Shown here: positions 1 to 13,173 of the stretch, piece after piece
Position numbering within the stretch: position 1 is the stretch's first letter
How the letters are laid out: every line of letters starts with the position of its first letter
NCBI RefSeq assembly: GCF_030463565.1
Contig: NC_134652.1
Coordinates: 21,057,397-21,121,396, forward strand
Origin: Pelecanus crispus
Lineage: Eukaryota > Chordata > Aves > Pelecaniformes > Pelecanidae
Direction of reading: 5' to 3'
DNA length: 64,000 bases
Position numbers and translations under genes: made by a program
The notes under the pieces: model-generated
The model's database searches: none
What the model was told of the DNA's origin: nothing
Seen by the model: the letters and a program-made list of their open reading frames with translations, nothing else

Positions 1-1146
1 CTCATAAAGCCTAGGGAGAATCTGGTTTATTTTGTTTGTAAAGGGGTGGGAGTTCTACTTTTTTAAAAAATTACTATTTATATTATTTTTGTAGTGGTGG
101 AGTTTGCATGAAATTTGTGGATTAGGGTTTAGGCTAAAAAACCTCAGTGACCTGGAAGACTTTGTGAAAATGCTGGTAAAGCGACTGTATTATTAAGTAC
201 TGTTTTCAAGAGTGGAAGAGGTTGTTGAATAAGCAATTTAAACCTCTCTGTCCTTGGCTTGGTTTTTAAGCACCTGTTTAACTTCAGTGACTAATTAGCA
301 TTGTGACTAAAGGCTGCTTTCATCAAAGACAACGCCCTCATCCCTTAAATTACAAAACACTGTGTCTTACCTCTCCCACTGGTCTTCCAGTAAAACCAGC
401 TAAGGCTGGATTTTAGAGCCTGATAAATGCAAAGAGCAAAAGCTGGGAGGAGGGGCAAAAATGATTCCGTCTTGCAGGGTTTTCTGGTAAACGATTGCAT
501 TTGCACATGCATATCGGTAGTCTTCAGCCTCTGTACATGGGTCTTGAGCTCTCCATGGACATTTATTGAGGCTTCTCAGGAGATGCTTTAAGAAAGCCAA
601 CCTATTGTCAATAAGCTTCATTCTCTAGCAGAGTTCCATAAACCTGGTGGTAATTTTTTCAGATCGAAAATTTGAAAAATGTTTTTAAAAATACTATTCT
701 ACAGGAACACACTCTGTTTTGCACGTGTATGGGGTAGAGTTCCTGGGAGGAGAATACTGGAGTGGGAAAAAGGCTGTGATCTCCACCCTCTGTTAGCACT
801 GCTCAGCACGATATGTGTTGTATAAGTGCCTATAGAGGCCATATAAAGACTGTTAATACCATTCTGATGAGATTCAGCCCTGAAAAGGGCCTATGGAGGT
901 CACAGAATTTCTGCTGAGTTGCAGCCTTTCAGGCCACAAAGTGCAACACAAGGTTTGGCAGTTTTTGAATTACAGCTGAAATGGCAATTGAATAAACACC
1001 CCTTCCGTTACTTTCACAGTTAAATGTCATTTTGAAATCTACTCTGCAGACTTTGATGTAGATTCATGGAATAGACATTCATGCAGAATACTGTACTTAG
1101 GAAATTAAGCTTTTTTGAGAAAGATTAACACACAACTTCCTTTCAG
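1..1146 (+). other. Probable ADMP intron, 3' part
   Basis: The stretch is AT-rich and ends in a pyrimidine-rich acceptor (cttcctttcag, AG at 1145-1146) directly before the ADMP ligand exon. No frame here encodes a TGF-beta prodomain, so the preceding exon must lie left of the window. Nothing else recognisable was seen. Confidence 0.7.
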
Positions 1147-1595
1147 AACCAGAGATGGACCCTGCCAAAAATGATGCTTCACGTGTGCCTCGTGAAACTC
1201 AGATCATCGAAAGCAGCAATGCAAGCGTAAGCAGGAGGCCTCGAGCTGCTGCAGTCCCTTCTGCCAAAAGCCAGGTAACAGCATGTCATCGAAGGGAACT
1301 CTACGTTGACTTCCGTGCTATTGGCTGGTCAGGATGGATTATTTACCCAAGTGGATACAATGCATTTTACTGCAGAGGATCCTGTCTCTTTCCTTTGGGG
1401 GAAAGTCTGAATGCAACAAACCATGCTACAGTTCAGTCCATAGTTCATACACTTAAACTGTCTCAAGATGTCAGCACGCCCTGCTGTGTGCCAGATGAAT
1501 TGAAGTCTCTCAATCTTCTTTACTTTGATGACAAAGAGAATGTGGTCCTTAAAAATTACAAAGACATGGTGGCAACAAGGTGTGGTTGTCATTAG
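1147..1595 (+). CDS. ADMP: ADMP (anti-dorsalizing morphogenetic protein), last coding exon: prodomain end plus complete ligand domain
   Basis: This encodes a secreted BMP-family ligand. ADMP is made in the organizer/node and works with BMPs and Chordin in dorsoventral scaling. The exon opens after the acceptor AG at 1145-1146 with two bases of a split codon, then reads P-E-M-D-P-A-K. The methionine at 1155 is internal and not a start. Counting from it, residues 10-13 (RVPR) and 27-30 (RRPR) are RxxR proprotein-convertase sites. The ligand domain starts at C44 (CHRRELYVDF) and has all seven knot and dimer cysteines: C44, FYC, GSC, PCC and a C-terminal CGCH before the stop at 1593-1595. LNATNHA carries the glycosylation site typical of BMP ligands. 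GWSGWI, PSGYNA and LLYFDD are closer to my recall of ADMP than to BMP2/4 or Vg1/GDF1. The prodomain exon is missing because of the window edge, so the gene is partial here. The family call is firm; assignment to ADMP rather than another BMP paralogue is strong but from memory. Confidence 0.93.
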
Positions 1596-2597
1596 CAGGA
1601 CCTTTTTTTGTCTGCATTTGGCATGCACCTGGATTCAGTTCCCCATTTGCCACTGAAGATACCAAGGGAGGTAACATTTCAATTTACAGGGCAGTAGAGC
1701 CAGAAACTCAGCTGTGCTTCAGATCCTTTTCCCCTCACCACGGCTGTGTGGAAAGGTGTTTAAGGCTGGCTTTTGAAGAGCTGTGGGTTTCTGGAGGGTA
1801 TGCTGACCTGCATGGAGAGCTCTTTGAGTGCCTGTACACCAGAGGAAACCATTAAAAACAGGAGTGTGCTATGTGAAGGAGTTGAAACACATTAAGTTGA
1901 GTGTTCAAATTAAGGTCTTGTTCTGTGTATCAAGGCTCAGAATTTTGTATGATTTAACAGGCATGGTATCCTGCCTCAATCCAGGACGGGGTGCATGTCT
2001 CTTAGTAACACAACCTTATTCAGTTTTGACTGCATGATCTGTGGGGTTGTACACGCCTACATAGAGCTTTCAGGATAAGTGTTTGCCCACAGCTAATCTC
2101 AGAGGCCTCTGCCACCTGCAGCTCATGCATTACCCAGAAATGCACTTCCCCCTGTTCTTCATGCAGCTGTACCAAATGCAGAGGCCTCCTTGTAAGTCCC
2201 CCTGGGACTTGCTAGCCAGTCTGAGGGAACACAGAGGTCAGCATTTGGCTGGGAATCAGCAAACTTGGCTTCTGACTCAGGGCCGCACCTCTGTATGATG
2301 AAGGGTTAGCCAGTCCCCCTCTTTGTGAAATCATTCTCTTCCGCCATGCTCTGCTGTGGCTGTTAGGCTGCGTGGCAGCAGAGATTGCCTTTGTGTATTT
2401 ATACAGTGGCCATGCAATGGGATCCTAAGCTTGGGTCAGAATCCCCATAGTTCAGCAGGAAGAAGGAAGACCACTAAGTTATGGAGGTCTTTGAGAACAT
2501 GCTGGATGCTGGCCTGGTCCTGTATCTGAGGCAAATTTGATGGAAGGTACTTGCTGATTCTCTTCCATTCTTCCTTGATGCATAGGACATAGACTTG

Positions 2598-2623
2598 GAA
2601 AGGGCCCCCTGAGGGGCCCTTTC
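2598..2623 (+). repeat. Perfect 11-bp inverted repeat (stem-loop) in ADMP 3'UTR
   Basis: The arms GAAAGGGCCCC (2598-2608) and GGGGCCCTTTC (2613-2623) are exact reverse complements separated by the four-base loop CTGA. In the ADMP mRNA this would fold into a GC-rich hairpin. Function is unknown. Confidence 0.85.
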
Positions 2624-2871
2624 AGTCTTGCTACAATTTAATGCAGGTAACCAGCCCATTGCAGTTCCTCAATCAACTCACTGAGTTGTAACTTAAGCCT
2701 GGTTAGGTTTCTTGTCCTCATTAATCTGTGAAGGAGGCTGACTTCTCACAGAACGTGACATCTCCCATGGGTAGAAGCTTCATGGACAATTTTTTTACTC
2801 CAATGAGATATAAAAAAAAAGAAAAAGTTATTTATGTAAATGTTTTTCTTTCTGTAAATACTGATGTCTGT

Positions 2872-2953
2872 AATAAATTTATTTTATTTAAAACCCAAAT
2901 ACTTGGAGTATATTAACTTAATCTGTAATATAAAATGATAATTTTCAAATAAA
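2872..2953 (+). terminator. ADMP: ADMP poly(A) signals
   Basis: AATAAA occurs at 2872-2877 and 2948-2953. The second is followed by a T/GT-rich stretch from about 2970, which resembles a downstream cleavage element, so 3' end formation near 2965-2970 is the best guess. Confidence 0.6.
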
Positions 2954-2970
2954 TGTAATGTAACAATCTG

Positions 2971-5900
2971 GTTTTTTTGTGTTGTATTTGAACCTCCATC
3001 CTCAAGTCATGAATCAAATACTTTCCAGAAGACTGGACACTCCCAATGGCTTCAGTGGGCACTGTATCAAGTCCTCTGACGCCGTGTCAAGAAGTATAAC
3101 TGATAAGCAGAATAGATGTGTTTTCCTTCAGAGAGGATCCAGTAATTATTCCTGAAGTGAAACGCGCATTGAAGTGTCTTGTAACTCTCACTTGAGTTGG
3201 GTGTAGAGATTAAAGCCCTTCAGGTTGGTCGCATGTGGTGCTCGTAACAGCCTACCTCATAGAGGCCCTGCACTTAGCATACCTGAGATGGTTTCAATTT
3301 TCTTGGTGTGTAAGGCCTTATTTTCATGTATGTTGTAATATCTTGGGATGCCTTCATTAAAATTTCACTAAGTTAGAAAGCCAGGACAAAAGAAATACCA
3401 TTATTCACAGGTACAACGTATGGATGAGAAGGCTGTGCCCTGTATGTGTAGGCCAGGCATGTGCTTATTGAACTACAGCCTGGAATGGGTGGAGTAGAGG
3501 AGCCTGAGCAAGACAAGGATTTAGAAAGAAAGGATTGCATGCATGGGTCAGTGTGGAGAGAAGGGAAGTTGTTTCTCCGGAAGGCTGCAGAGGCTGTTGC
3601 AAGTATCAGCAGAGCTGTGAGACTGTCAGAACAGCTCCAAGAGCAGGTCTTGCTGCTGGGAGCAGCAGTTAAGGCAAAGGACTTGGTGCTCAGTCCAGGC
3701 TGGAACAGGCAGTGGAGCGTTCAGGAAGCTCACTTCTGTTAAGGACAGAAGGCTTGGTTCTCCCAAGCCAGGGAAAGAGGCTGTGACAGGGGTCCTGTAT
3801 TTCCATCTAGCAGACCATGTGTTGAAGTGGTGTGTGAGCTATACGGTGCAGGCACAGGGACTCCAGTACAACTGAATGTTTCAAACCTGCTGTATGTACC
3901 CAGCATGGCAGGACAAAAGTGTTCATCTTTTCTGAAGAACAGCCCATCATCGCCATGCTGACCACACTACCTCGTGCTCAGAATTCCCAGACAAATGGGC
4001 AAAATCTTCCTCTGCCTATGTACAACTTATGTGTAGGGGGGGTGGGGGGAAAGGGTATTTTGATCTTGGTATATGGTCACCCTGGTAAAGTGGAACGTAA
4101 ATCTGGTAGCAGGGTGGTGCTAACTGCTGCATCAGCCACACCCAGCCATTGGATTCAGTGCCTTTGGCAAAGGGACCTTGGAAAGCATAAAGGGTTGTAA
4201 TCTCACTTTACTGGTTTGTTTCCCAAGCTGCTGTTCCGCACTTTTCACTGCAGAGTATCTGTGGTGTTTTAAGTCTGTAGGAACCACACCTTGAGAGGGG
4301 GAAAATGTATCTACAGTGAGAGTCCAGACAAGGTCATTTCCGAATGGTGACTTCAGCTGACATTATCTATGCTTCTTTTCATAGGGGCCCTAAGAACTGA
4401 AGCCAGAAGTTTTCACTGCCAAATAATGCTGGGAGGACTGCATTTGGAGCAGACTGGCTGAGGCAGGTTCTGCGTCCGACACACTCCAGCATTCTGTCCG
4501 TGATGTGACAAAAGCTTCTAGCACCATCAGCTGTGTATCAGCTGCATCCTTCACTGCTCAACTCAGAGAACTGTCCTTTTTTTCCAGGATATCTTAATGT
4601 ATTTCTTCTTGTTTCAGATGCCAGGAAAAAAAGGAAAATTTAATGTTGAAAAGCAAGTATAATTAATAAATAAATGATGGGCACACTGAGTATTAGCTAC
4701 CATAGTGCTGCCCTACAATAGGTGAAATATGCACAGTCAAGCTAGGAGCACTCAGTAGTTTTGCACACATTAAATTATTTTTTTCTGAGCCATAGTCTCA
4801 TTATGCCCCATTAAACCCTGATAATTAAAACAAAATATATTGGAATTGTTTATCCTGGACTTTGTAAGGAAATGAGGTTCATAATAATGCCAAGGGAAAA
4901 AATTTACACTACACCAGAACTTGTAATTAGAATAACAATTAAGCACAAGTATGCTCCTTTTTTTTTTTTCTTTTAGAATAAAGGTACATTTTCTTGTTAT
5001 TCATTAACTGAAATAAGTAAGAATTCCAAATTAATAAATGCTACACTTCGGAGTCTTGGTTTAATCAGAACATCGTATGTTTAGGTGGCATACTAAAAAG
5101 CAACAGCAACCCAAAACAGGGTTTTGGAGAGAATAGGGGTAGTCTTCAGCATGGGCAGTCTGGAAAAGGATTGGTGACTCAGACTGTGTGTTGTTACACC
5201 ATGCTGCATCACGGCAGCAGCAAGAGAAAGCAAGGCTGGTAGCAAACCCCGTTGTGATAAACACTGTACCAAGACCAACGAGGAGCACACTGGGCCCTGA
5301 AGAGCTCTCCTTGTAAAAAGCAGAAACAAAAAGGAATGACTGCACATTTTATATGCTGGATGCCACCAAGAGCATTGATGCTCCAGAGACTGAAATTTGG
5401 AGGTATGCAGAGGAAGAGCACCATGTTAAAGGACTGAGAGCCTTGCAGCATCTCTCCCTGCCTCCAGCTCCAAGCCGCACCGAGGGCACGGCTACAGCAG
5501 GCGTGGGGCTGTCGGAGCCGGCTCAGCTGGTGGCTGGAAGCGGAGTGCCCCGTTCACGGTGGTGCGTCTGTACAGCGCTCAGCGCTGCAACTCAACGTCT
5601 GCTGGCTTGGTTCTCTTGACAGCTCATGGGTCTCTGCATTTTCTCCATAGCATGCGATCAGTGTGATTCTCCTCTGATAAATAACACACCTTGCATTGTA
5701 TACCCACAAGCACGTGGAAAGCAGGATTTCAGAGGCAGAAAGACTCAGGCAATGCCTACGAAGAGAATCCAACCCCGTGGTAGAGCTATAGGGTTATGCT
5801 CAACCCTATGATGAAGAGTTTGGCCTGGGTTTGGAACTAAAGAGGTCCAGGTATTTGAGGTATGTGCAGTCACACTCATTATTGCGTAAGGTGGGGAGAG

Positions 5901-8194
5901 CACTAAACCTGGCCTTGACAACACTGCAATGGGATGGTAGTGTGATCCGAGTATGATGTGGGGGAGAGCTAATGGTAAAGAGTACAAGTGCACAAAAGAT
6001 CAGACTTCCATGGTCTCCTGTTTGTAGAAATGTTTGTTTTCAGGTATTTCTGTGGTGCTCCTGTCATGAGGCGTAGATGACCAGGAAGGTGCTTCTTGGC
6101 ACTGAAGCAGGGGGAGGGATATGCTGGGGATGTCCTGGAGCGGGTAAGGCGGAAGGGATGGGCTTGGGGAAATTGATCTGGGATGGTTTCCTGAGTGAGG
6201 GGGAAGATAACTTCAGTGTGCCTGCCCTGAGGAAGCTGGAGCACAGCAGTGCTGTAAGCAGCTGAAAAGCCTCTGCTCTATTCTGCCTGGTCTGCAAGCC
6301 TGAAAATGATGTTCAGTATGAGGCATCCAGTTAGGAATGCTCTGAGTTGTTTCCAGACTGCCTGGGGTAGTTACTGTGGTTACTGTTCTCCGTGTAAGAA
6401 ACGGGGCATTTATGTGCTTTACTTGAAAGACCCATAGAGGATAGTATTTGATTCATAGCGCTGGAGGTTGTCTCCTGAGAAGAGAGGAGAGAAGCTGGGT
6501 GCTATCACAAGTTCCAGGGCTTTCCCACAGATACCAAATCATCCAGATTTTCTCCAGTGCCTTTAAGATCACACATGCAAATACATACACGGTAATGCGT
6601 GTGTACATGCGGGTTCTTATGTACACCCATGGGCACATGCATTCACGTTCAGAGGCATCATCGCTCCTGGTTCATCCCAAACTGCTTCCCAAAGGATGGT
6701 GCTACTTACCCATAACTGAGGGGGAGTGCTCGGGGCTACCTCGAGAACATTGCCACATCCAGAGGGTGCATTTCAATGGCTTTGTGCGGAAGTATGTCAC
6801 ACCTAGGCCACTTCTTCCCTTCTGGCATTGAGTGTAGCTCACCTCCAAGGAGAGTAGTTAGCAGGTGTGAACTGACCTTTGGTGAATGAGACAATTGTGC
6901 CTTAAAGCAGCTAATTAAATGTTTTCTTTCTTCCTGTTGGGTTTATTGCTAGAAGCCATTCACAGAATAGGAGGGACTGCTAACTTTCTGTTGTCACAAG
7001 GATGTGTGCGGCTATAAGACTCATGCAGATAATTATCATGCCCTAATTCAGAGCTAGATCACAGCCTGTCTTGGTTCTGGAAAACAAAAGCTGTAAGTTT
7101 TGCCTGTAAGGGAAAATGACCTGTTGCTGAGAAGTGATTGGCCTTTAAGTGAAACCAAGATTTGGTGATGCTGTAAATCCAGGCTTCATGATGCAAAGCA
7201 GCGTTATGGCATAAATTCCAGTATGCTGGTTCAGATTTGCTCCCAAAAATCTTGCTTGGTTAACTGTCAGGTTAAACGGAGTTGTCAGCATAAAACCGGT
7301 GTGTGTACTTAAAAATCAGTATAGCCTCTGTACTGTGATCCACATAGGAATCAACTGTTTGTCCATGTCAAATTTGCTGCTGAATGTGCTGAGCCGGTGT
7401 CAGTGGCCAGGGAACTGTGTCCTCAAAAGCCATAGACAAAAAAATTAAGTAAAATTTCCCCCAAACATGTCTAAAATTCCCTGGGGTTAAATCAAGCTAA
7501 GCATTGGGAAGCTTTCCTGACAGGAAAAGCCCTATGGGTAGAGTAATGTAGAGAAAATAATTATGGAAATTCCAGCAACAACATATCTTAGTGACTTATT
7601 TTTATATTACTGGATGTTTGTTCTTTGAACCAATGAAACAGTGCTTCAAGGGTGACTTTTCATTTTAAAGGTAGTAAGTGGGGTTTTTTTGTAAAATGCA
7701 AATTTCAGCAGCATCAAGGTGCTGCTGGGAATAAACGATCACAATTTTCAGAATAAGCAGTGAATTCTGGGTCTCCACTACTACTCCTGGGATTCCTATT
7801 TTACTGCTGGAGTCCGGGCTGTAAGTGGAAGGTGTCAAGGTTTCAGTGGTTCAAAATCAGAATTAGAACAGATGATGTTGCAAGAAAAAAAATTGAGCAA
7901 TAGGAGTTAAAACTCTGATTTCTTGACTGGAGAGACAGATGTTTGCTGTTAGAGCTAAGACATCATCTCTGTTTAAAAAAATCCAACCAAACATAAGCAT
8001 GTTAGATACTCCACTTGATATCTAACTTAACTAGATCAACCGATACCTTCTGAAAGTTGTTGCAGTTTATTTAGTAAGATTTATGCTTCCTGTACCACAA
8101 AAAAAGGACTATGTGCCATGTTGGGGGAATTGAAGAAGTGATTTAGTTTGCCATTCATAAAATACTCCTGTGCTTGATTTATCAAAAATACTCA
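2971..8194. other. Intergenic DNA, no gene recognised
   Basis: Only short open frames without recognisable domains, splice partners or repeated use were seen on either strand. Mixed AT-rich non-coding DNA lies between ADMP and DRGX. No tRNA or other RNA gene was recognised. Confidence 0.55.
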
Positions 8195-8645
8195 AGAATA
8201 GAATCACAGAAAAAATTAGGCTGGAAAGGGCCTCTGGATATCATCTTTGTCCAACTTTCTAGTCAAAGCAGGGTTGACTTCAAAGTCAGAGCAGGGTGCT
8301 CAGGACCCTGTCCAGGTGAGTTATGTATATCTGAAAAGATGGACATCTGACGTCTCTTGGCCCCTGTCCCAGTGCACACCTACTCTCAGCATGAGTATTT
8401 CCCTTGACCTCATGACTATGCTCTTGCTAATGCAACCCAAAAGGGGGTTAGGGGTTAGCATTCAGCACTGCATAGGTGTACCAAGGGCATATGATCAAGT
8501 ACTTATCCACAAGAAGCCCAGATAACCTAGGGAGTCAGCCTCTGACCTGTGCCAATATAAGGGGTTGTTCCTTCCCAGGAGCAAGACTTTTCATTTGATG
8601 AACTCCATGTGGTTCTTGTTGCTTCCTATCCTGAATAACTTTCCA
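8195..8645 (-). mobile_element. Old CR1 LINE fragment, antisense
   Basis: It starts with the reverse complement of the CR1 3' end (gaatcacagaa...ggctggaaagggcctct) and continues with diverged CR1 text: a 'ctcaggaccctgtccag' block, a 'ctgtcccagtgcacac' block, and near 8578-8630 an 'aggagcaagactttt...gaactccatg' block. It is heavily diverged and has no intact reverse transcriptase. CR1 is the dominant avian non-LTR retrotransposon. Confidence 0.7.
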
Positions 8646-11600
8646 TTTCCTAAATGTGGTATTTAGTTTTAGCACTGGATTTTGACAGTTTTTCTGCTTC
8701 TTTTATCACAAGATTTTGTCTTGATTAAAAAAAATTTCAAAACCTCACATTTATTTTAAGTTTATGACAATGCAAATGCCTTTCTAAATTCTCCAATGTT
8801 TCTCTGGAAATTCACAGTTTCTGAGTGAACCTTTTCACATTTACATATTACTCTGGAAAGTTCACACAGGTTGGCTCAATAATTGCATAGATTACAAAAT
8901 GAAAGTATCTGATTTATTTTCATGTGGTATTGTAAAACTATGCAAAACTTTGCTTTCTAGTTTTCTGGTGGAAAATGGGTCAGCAGGTAACTAACATATA
9001 CTTATCATTTCTGAGATGTCTTGAGACTTCCTAGGATTATTTCTCCTAGATTATAATACTCTTGTGTTTCCAAATATAATTTATAATAATTATTACAGTG
9101 ACAGTCTTTCTGGTTCACAAGGGTACATTGTCACAGGTGCTGCATTTTCAGCCCTTGTTTTACAGGCTCAAGTCCTATTACTAACTGTAGCTAGTGACTT
9201 CTACCAAGATGAGGTTTGGAGCTGGACATTGGACTGCTTCTCGTGTGCGTGGGCTGACTGATGGCTGAGACCTAGAGAAAATGGGGCTGGGATTCGCTTC
9301 ACCCAACTTCAGATACTGACAACACAGACACCAACATGTGATCAAATTAATTCCACCCTGAGTGGCTTACCTGGAGTCCTACAAGAGCCTAGTAGTCTTT
9401 GAGCTGGACCACAAGACTCATTTCCCGCTGGCAGAACAGGGATGAGAAACAGTCACCAAGTGACATTTTCAGACTGGCCTGAGAGCTTCGGGAGCCAAAA
9501 ATTTTGGTACAGGTGGATGGGAGTCAGAGGCTGCAGCACACTTGCCATTTCCAGCTGCCCACCAGCTCCCTCCCCTGGAGGCTGCTGCCACCGCTGATGT
9601 GCTGCGCTTGAGGTGGGTCCACGGCCTCTAAAATCACCATCTGGTTCCTCATACTGGTTTATAAATGCAACAGCTCAGAAGCTGTTTTGAAGGCAGCAGT
9701 CTTTGGTGAATGGACAGGACAGACGATGGTCACCCAGCAGGACACCAACTGCCTCTGTGGCTCAACGCCTTTCAGCCTCACTGCTTTCCTGCAGCAGGTA
9801 CTGCGCAGGAATGGGCAGAAATATTTTTCCCCATTGCATGAGAGTTTTCACAGTCAAGCAGTCAAATCAGCTTTCAAATTTTTGCATGCCAAAAAGCTAG
9901 AAGAAAAATTTTACTAAAAGAAATTATTTCAGAGTTCCGTAATGTTTTATTCTGATTTCAATGACATAATTTTACATTTGTAATTTGAAGTTATTTTAGG
10001 GTTTTCTTCACTACAAGCACCTTTTGTACATTTTGAAACCAAAATGTCAAAAGGGCGAGTTTTTTGGGTTTTTTTTTCCTGTGAACAGCTTCAGTACTCA
10101 AAGCTCAACATCTAATTTTTTTAAAAGAAAATAGTTAAAATATTCTGAAGAGGTTCATTCTTATTCTGGGCAGCAAGAGATATGTGTTCTGAGACTTGTG
10201 ATGGCAATTCAAATGCACGTATAATATGTGAATGTAGACTTTGAAAGTGTAGATGTAACTTGCCTAAGGACAGACTAAGAAAATAAACCTAATTTAAAAG
10301 AAATATTAAAATGAAGGTTTGAACATTGCAAACCCTAAATAAATTCCAGGGAATGCCAGCGGGGTTCTCTGCTCTCATCCAGCCAGGCAGCATAAACGAA
10401 ATGAATAACAGCATGACCGTGGCCATTCCATATCTCCTGTTGTTTCTTGGATGACAGCTCATGAATATATCACTTGCTTCTTGAGCAAGGCCAACCTTAG
10501 GTACAGGAAGTCCATCACCTGTCCAGAGCTCTGTGCTCCTCAAGGCCACCCAACCTTTCCTTCTTCACCACACACTGTCATGAGGTCAGCACTTTGTGGT
10601 AACTCCTGTGTGCTGACTCTCTCTGTACAGAAGCCCCTGAGGTAGTTTATGCCTCTTGCATTGGTAGGTCAGTGACCTTGCAAGTTCCATGGTGTGTGAT
10701 AACCTTGTCCCTGTTCAAAGTCCTGCCTCAAGACTTCCCGACTTATTTCACCAAATGCTCCAAGGTGCCTGAGACAGGACAGGACCTGCACTTTAAGGTA
10801 AGAAAATGGGACAGAGGGCACAGGAAAGGGTGGAGGAAGGGCTTTGTGGTCCTGGTTTAAGGAAATATGTTGGGAAAGATAAGATTCATGAAGCTGGAGG
10901 TGAAAGGCTGAAAGGCAATACGGATGGTGTCTCAAGTTGAATTTTTTTTAGAATGCTTTAGGACCCTGCCCTAAATTTTGCATGACCCTGTATTGCCTTG
11001 TTCTTAAGCCCAAAGAATGAATTATGATTTCTTCCTTTCCTTCATTCATGTAATATTCAGCTTGTTTAAATTGTTCCATCTCATTCTCTGAATCAACAAA
11101 TCTCTGAACATCATTGAACACCATTATCAGTGTTTCAGTAATGCCTTTCATTAGAAATACTCTAGCACAGAGCATCCAAATCCTTGGAAATAACTCCAGA
11201 GGGATTGGGATGGAGAAAGGCCTAGTCCTAGATTCTCACCGAATCAAATACTAAGAGGTGGGGTGGAAATGAGCTTCAATTTAAGCATGATTAGAAGGGT
11301 GGGCTGAAGGACTGAGGAGGTGTTACTCATAAACTATGTCATCCACCCATCATGAAAAGAAGAAAACGGGGGCAAAGAAGGTTTTAATCCTTTCTTTGTG
11401 CTGTTTCACAGAACAAGCACATGGGTTTACCTTCTTGATACTAAGATAAAGATTCGGCTTTATCCTACTTGGCAAAAAACAAGACCATGACAGCATCAAA
11501 ATACCTATCTAGCTAGCATAAACATGGTGTTGGACCATCTCCGTGCTCAGAGATCCGAGACAAGTTTATTCTGCCAGAATGCCAATTACCCTGTCTTGTT

Positions 11601-13137
11601 AACACAAGGAGTTGTGGAGAACTCAAGAGACCATGTCTCTGGAAAAGGTGAGCTGTTTTCAGGATTTCTAAAGTCCCAGAAAATAGTCAGTACCTTTTAA
11701 AAGCAGGTCATTGTCTTAGGGGCTCTACATGGATCAGGAACCTAAAACTGGGCAGCTACATTTGAAAATACTACATTGTTCCCAAATATGCTCTGTCAGA
11801 ACGAAGGAGGAATAAACAATAGTACAATTAGTGTATATTTCAAGCGCCAGTTCCTGCAGACTTGCAAGCATCTCAAAAATTCCAAATAAACTGGTAAGTC
11901 CATGGGAGAATAAGGACCACCCAAAGAAAGTGCAAACCTAAATCGGAGATATCATGTGTCTTTCAAATTTCAACTTTGACCTCCACAGCTCTCAATCTTC
12001 TAGTAGCTCTGGGTACCTTTTAGGCAATAGGAAATCACTTTTCTGCCTTTGACCAGGGTAAATAATATCAATAATCATATCATCCACATTTATGTGAGAT
12101 CTGTTCAATTTTTAAAAACATCAGATTCTGGTAGGCCAGAGCAGCTACTTCGGGAAAAAACTTTTCTCCAAAGGCAAGGTCAAGTGATTAAGATGTTAAC
12201 TTACACACTCTGAGTTTACTGCTCTCTTCTGCAGTAGTTGTCCATTATGGACAGCTTGCGTAAATCAATTAGTCTTTCTGCATCTCATTTTCCTACTTTC
12301 AAGTAATGCTACTACTTTTTCCTCAGTCTTACAGCTGCTCCCTTGGAAGTCTTTTCTCACAAATCTTGGTTGGAAGACTCATTTTAGTGGGAAAGCGCAC
12401 CTCTGGGAAGAAGAATATGACATCTTCATTAAAAAATGCAGACAATCCCCCTGAAAACCAGTCTTGTTTTGCCTCAACAAATCCTGGCATAGTCCCAGCC
12501 TGCACGCCGGGTCACTTCAAATGGTAAGGGGACCAGGCATAGGTTTGGTAAAGGCATAGGTAGCTACAGGTAGAAAACTGTTGCTACCGAGGAAGCCTCC
12601 TGGCAGACTAATCCTCTGTGCCACTGGAGATGCCACAAGGCACCTTCTTGTGCTCCGTGGAGAGGGAAGGCAAAGTATGGTTTCTTCTGGCTGTCTTCTG
12701 TGTGTTCGTACAGTTCTGGCCATAGGACTACAGTCCTGGTCAGGTCTGAAAGGAAACACACAGTCCTCTTAGACATGATACCGTACGGCAGAGCGGGGAG
12801 ATGATGTGCGTGTATCTACTTGAAGCTTGGTGTGACCTGGGTTGAATAAGTATGATACTTGTGGGGACATAAACCTAAGGGGTCATGGGATCAGGCCTGG
12901 CACGCTGCATGACTTCTCAGTGGTATGTAATTTAAGCTAATATCCTTCCCCTCCCAAGCACTTCCTCTGCTATTTCCTGAAATTCCTGTCCAAATCCATT
13001 GATCGCTCAGGCTGTGATTAGACACTTTCCTCTTCTGTGTTGCATGTTCCCATATGTAAGGATCACATAACTTCAGTCCAGACAGCAGCTCTCAAATGAG
13101 AAAAAATATATCTAGTATATGCAGTCCCCATTAGAGG
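8646..13137. other. Intergenic DNA, no gene recognised
   Basis: No coding exon, RNA gene or clear transposon was recognised. Open frames are short and uninformative. Short A/T runs occur, for example near 10060-10080. Confidence 0.5.
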
Positions 13138-13173
13138 GGAAAAAAAAAAAAAAAAAAAGAAAAAGAAAGAAGG
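13138..13173. repeat. Poly(A)/A-rich tract
   Basis: A run of about 20 A residues passes into an A-rich stretch with interspersed G. It is either a simple repeat or the tail of a decayed retroelement; no element body was recognised next to it. Confidence 0.7.

Larger units (their letters stand above)
1596..2970 (+). other. ADMP: ADMP 3'UTR
   Basis: This is the sequence between the ADMP stop and the last plausible poly(A) signal. Short open frames in it have no recognisable content. It contains a strong stem-loop at 2598-2623, listed separately. The extent is inferred from the poly(A) signals, not from transcripts. Confidence 0.6.

Noticed and set aside
1329-1628. A 99-residue minus-strand frame over ADMP
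   Set aside because: Shadow of the TGF-beta ligand exon.
2971-13137. A further protein-coding gene between ADMP and DRGX
   Set aside because: No frame shows a recognisable domain or a chain of compatible splice sites. Transcript data could still reveal a non-coding RNA.
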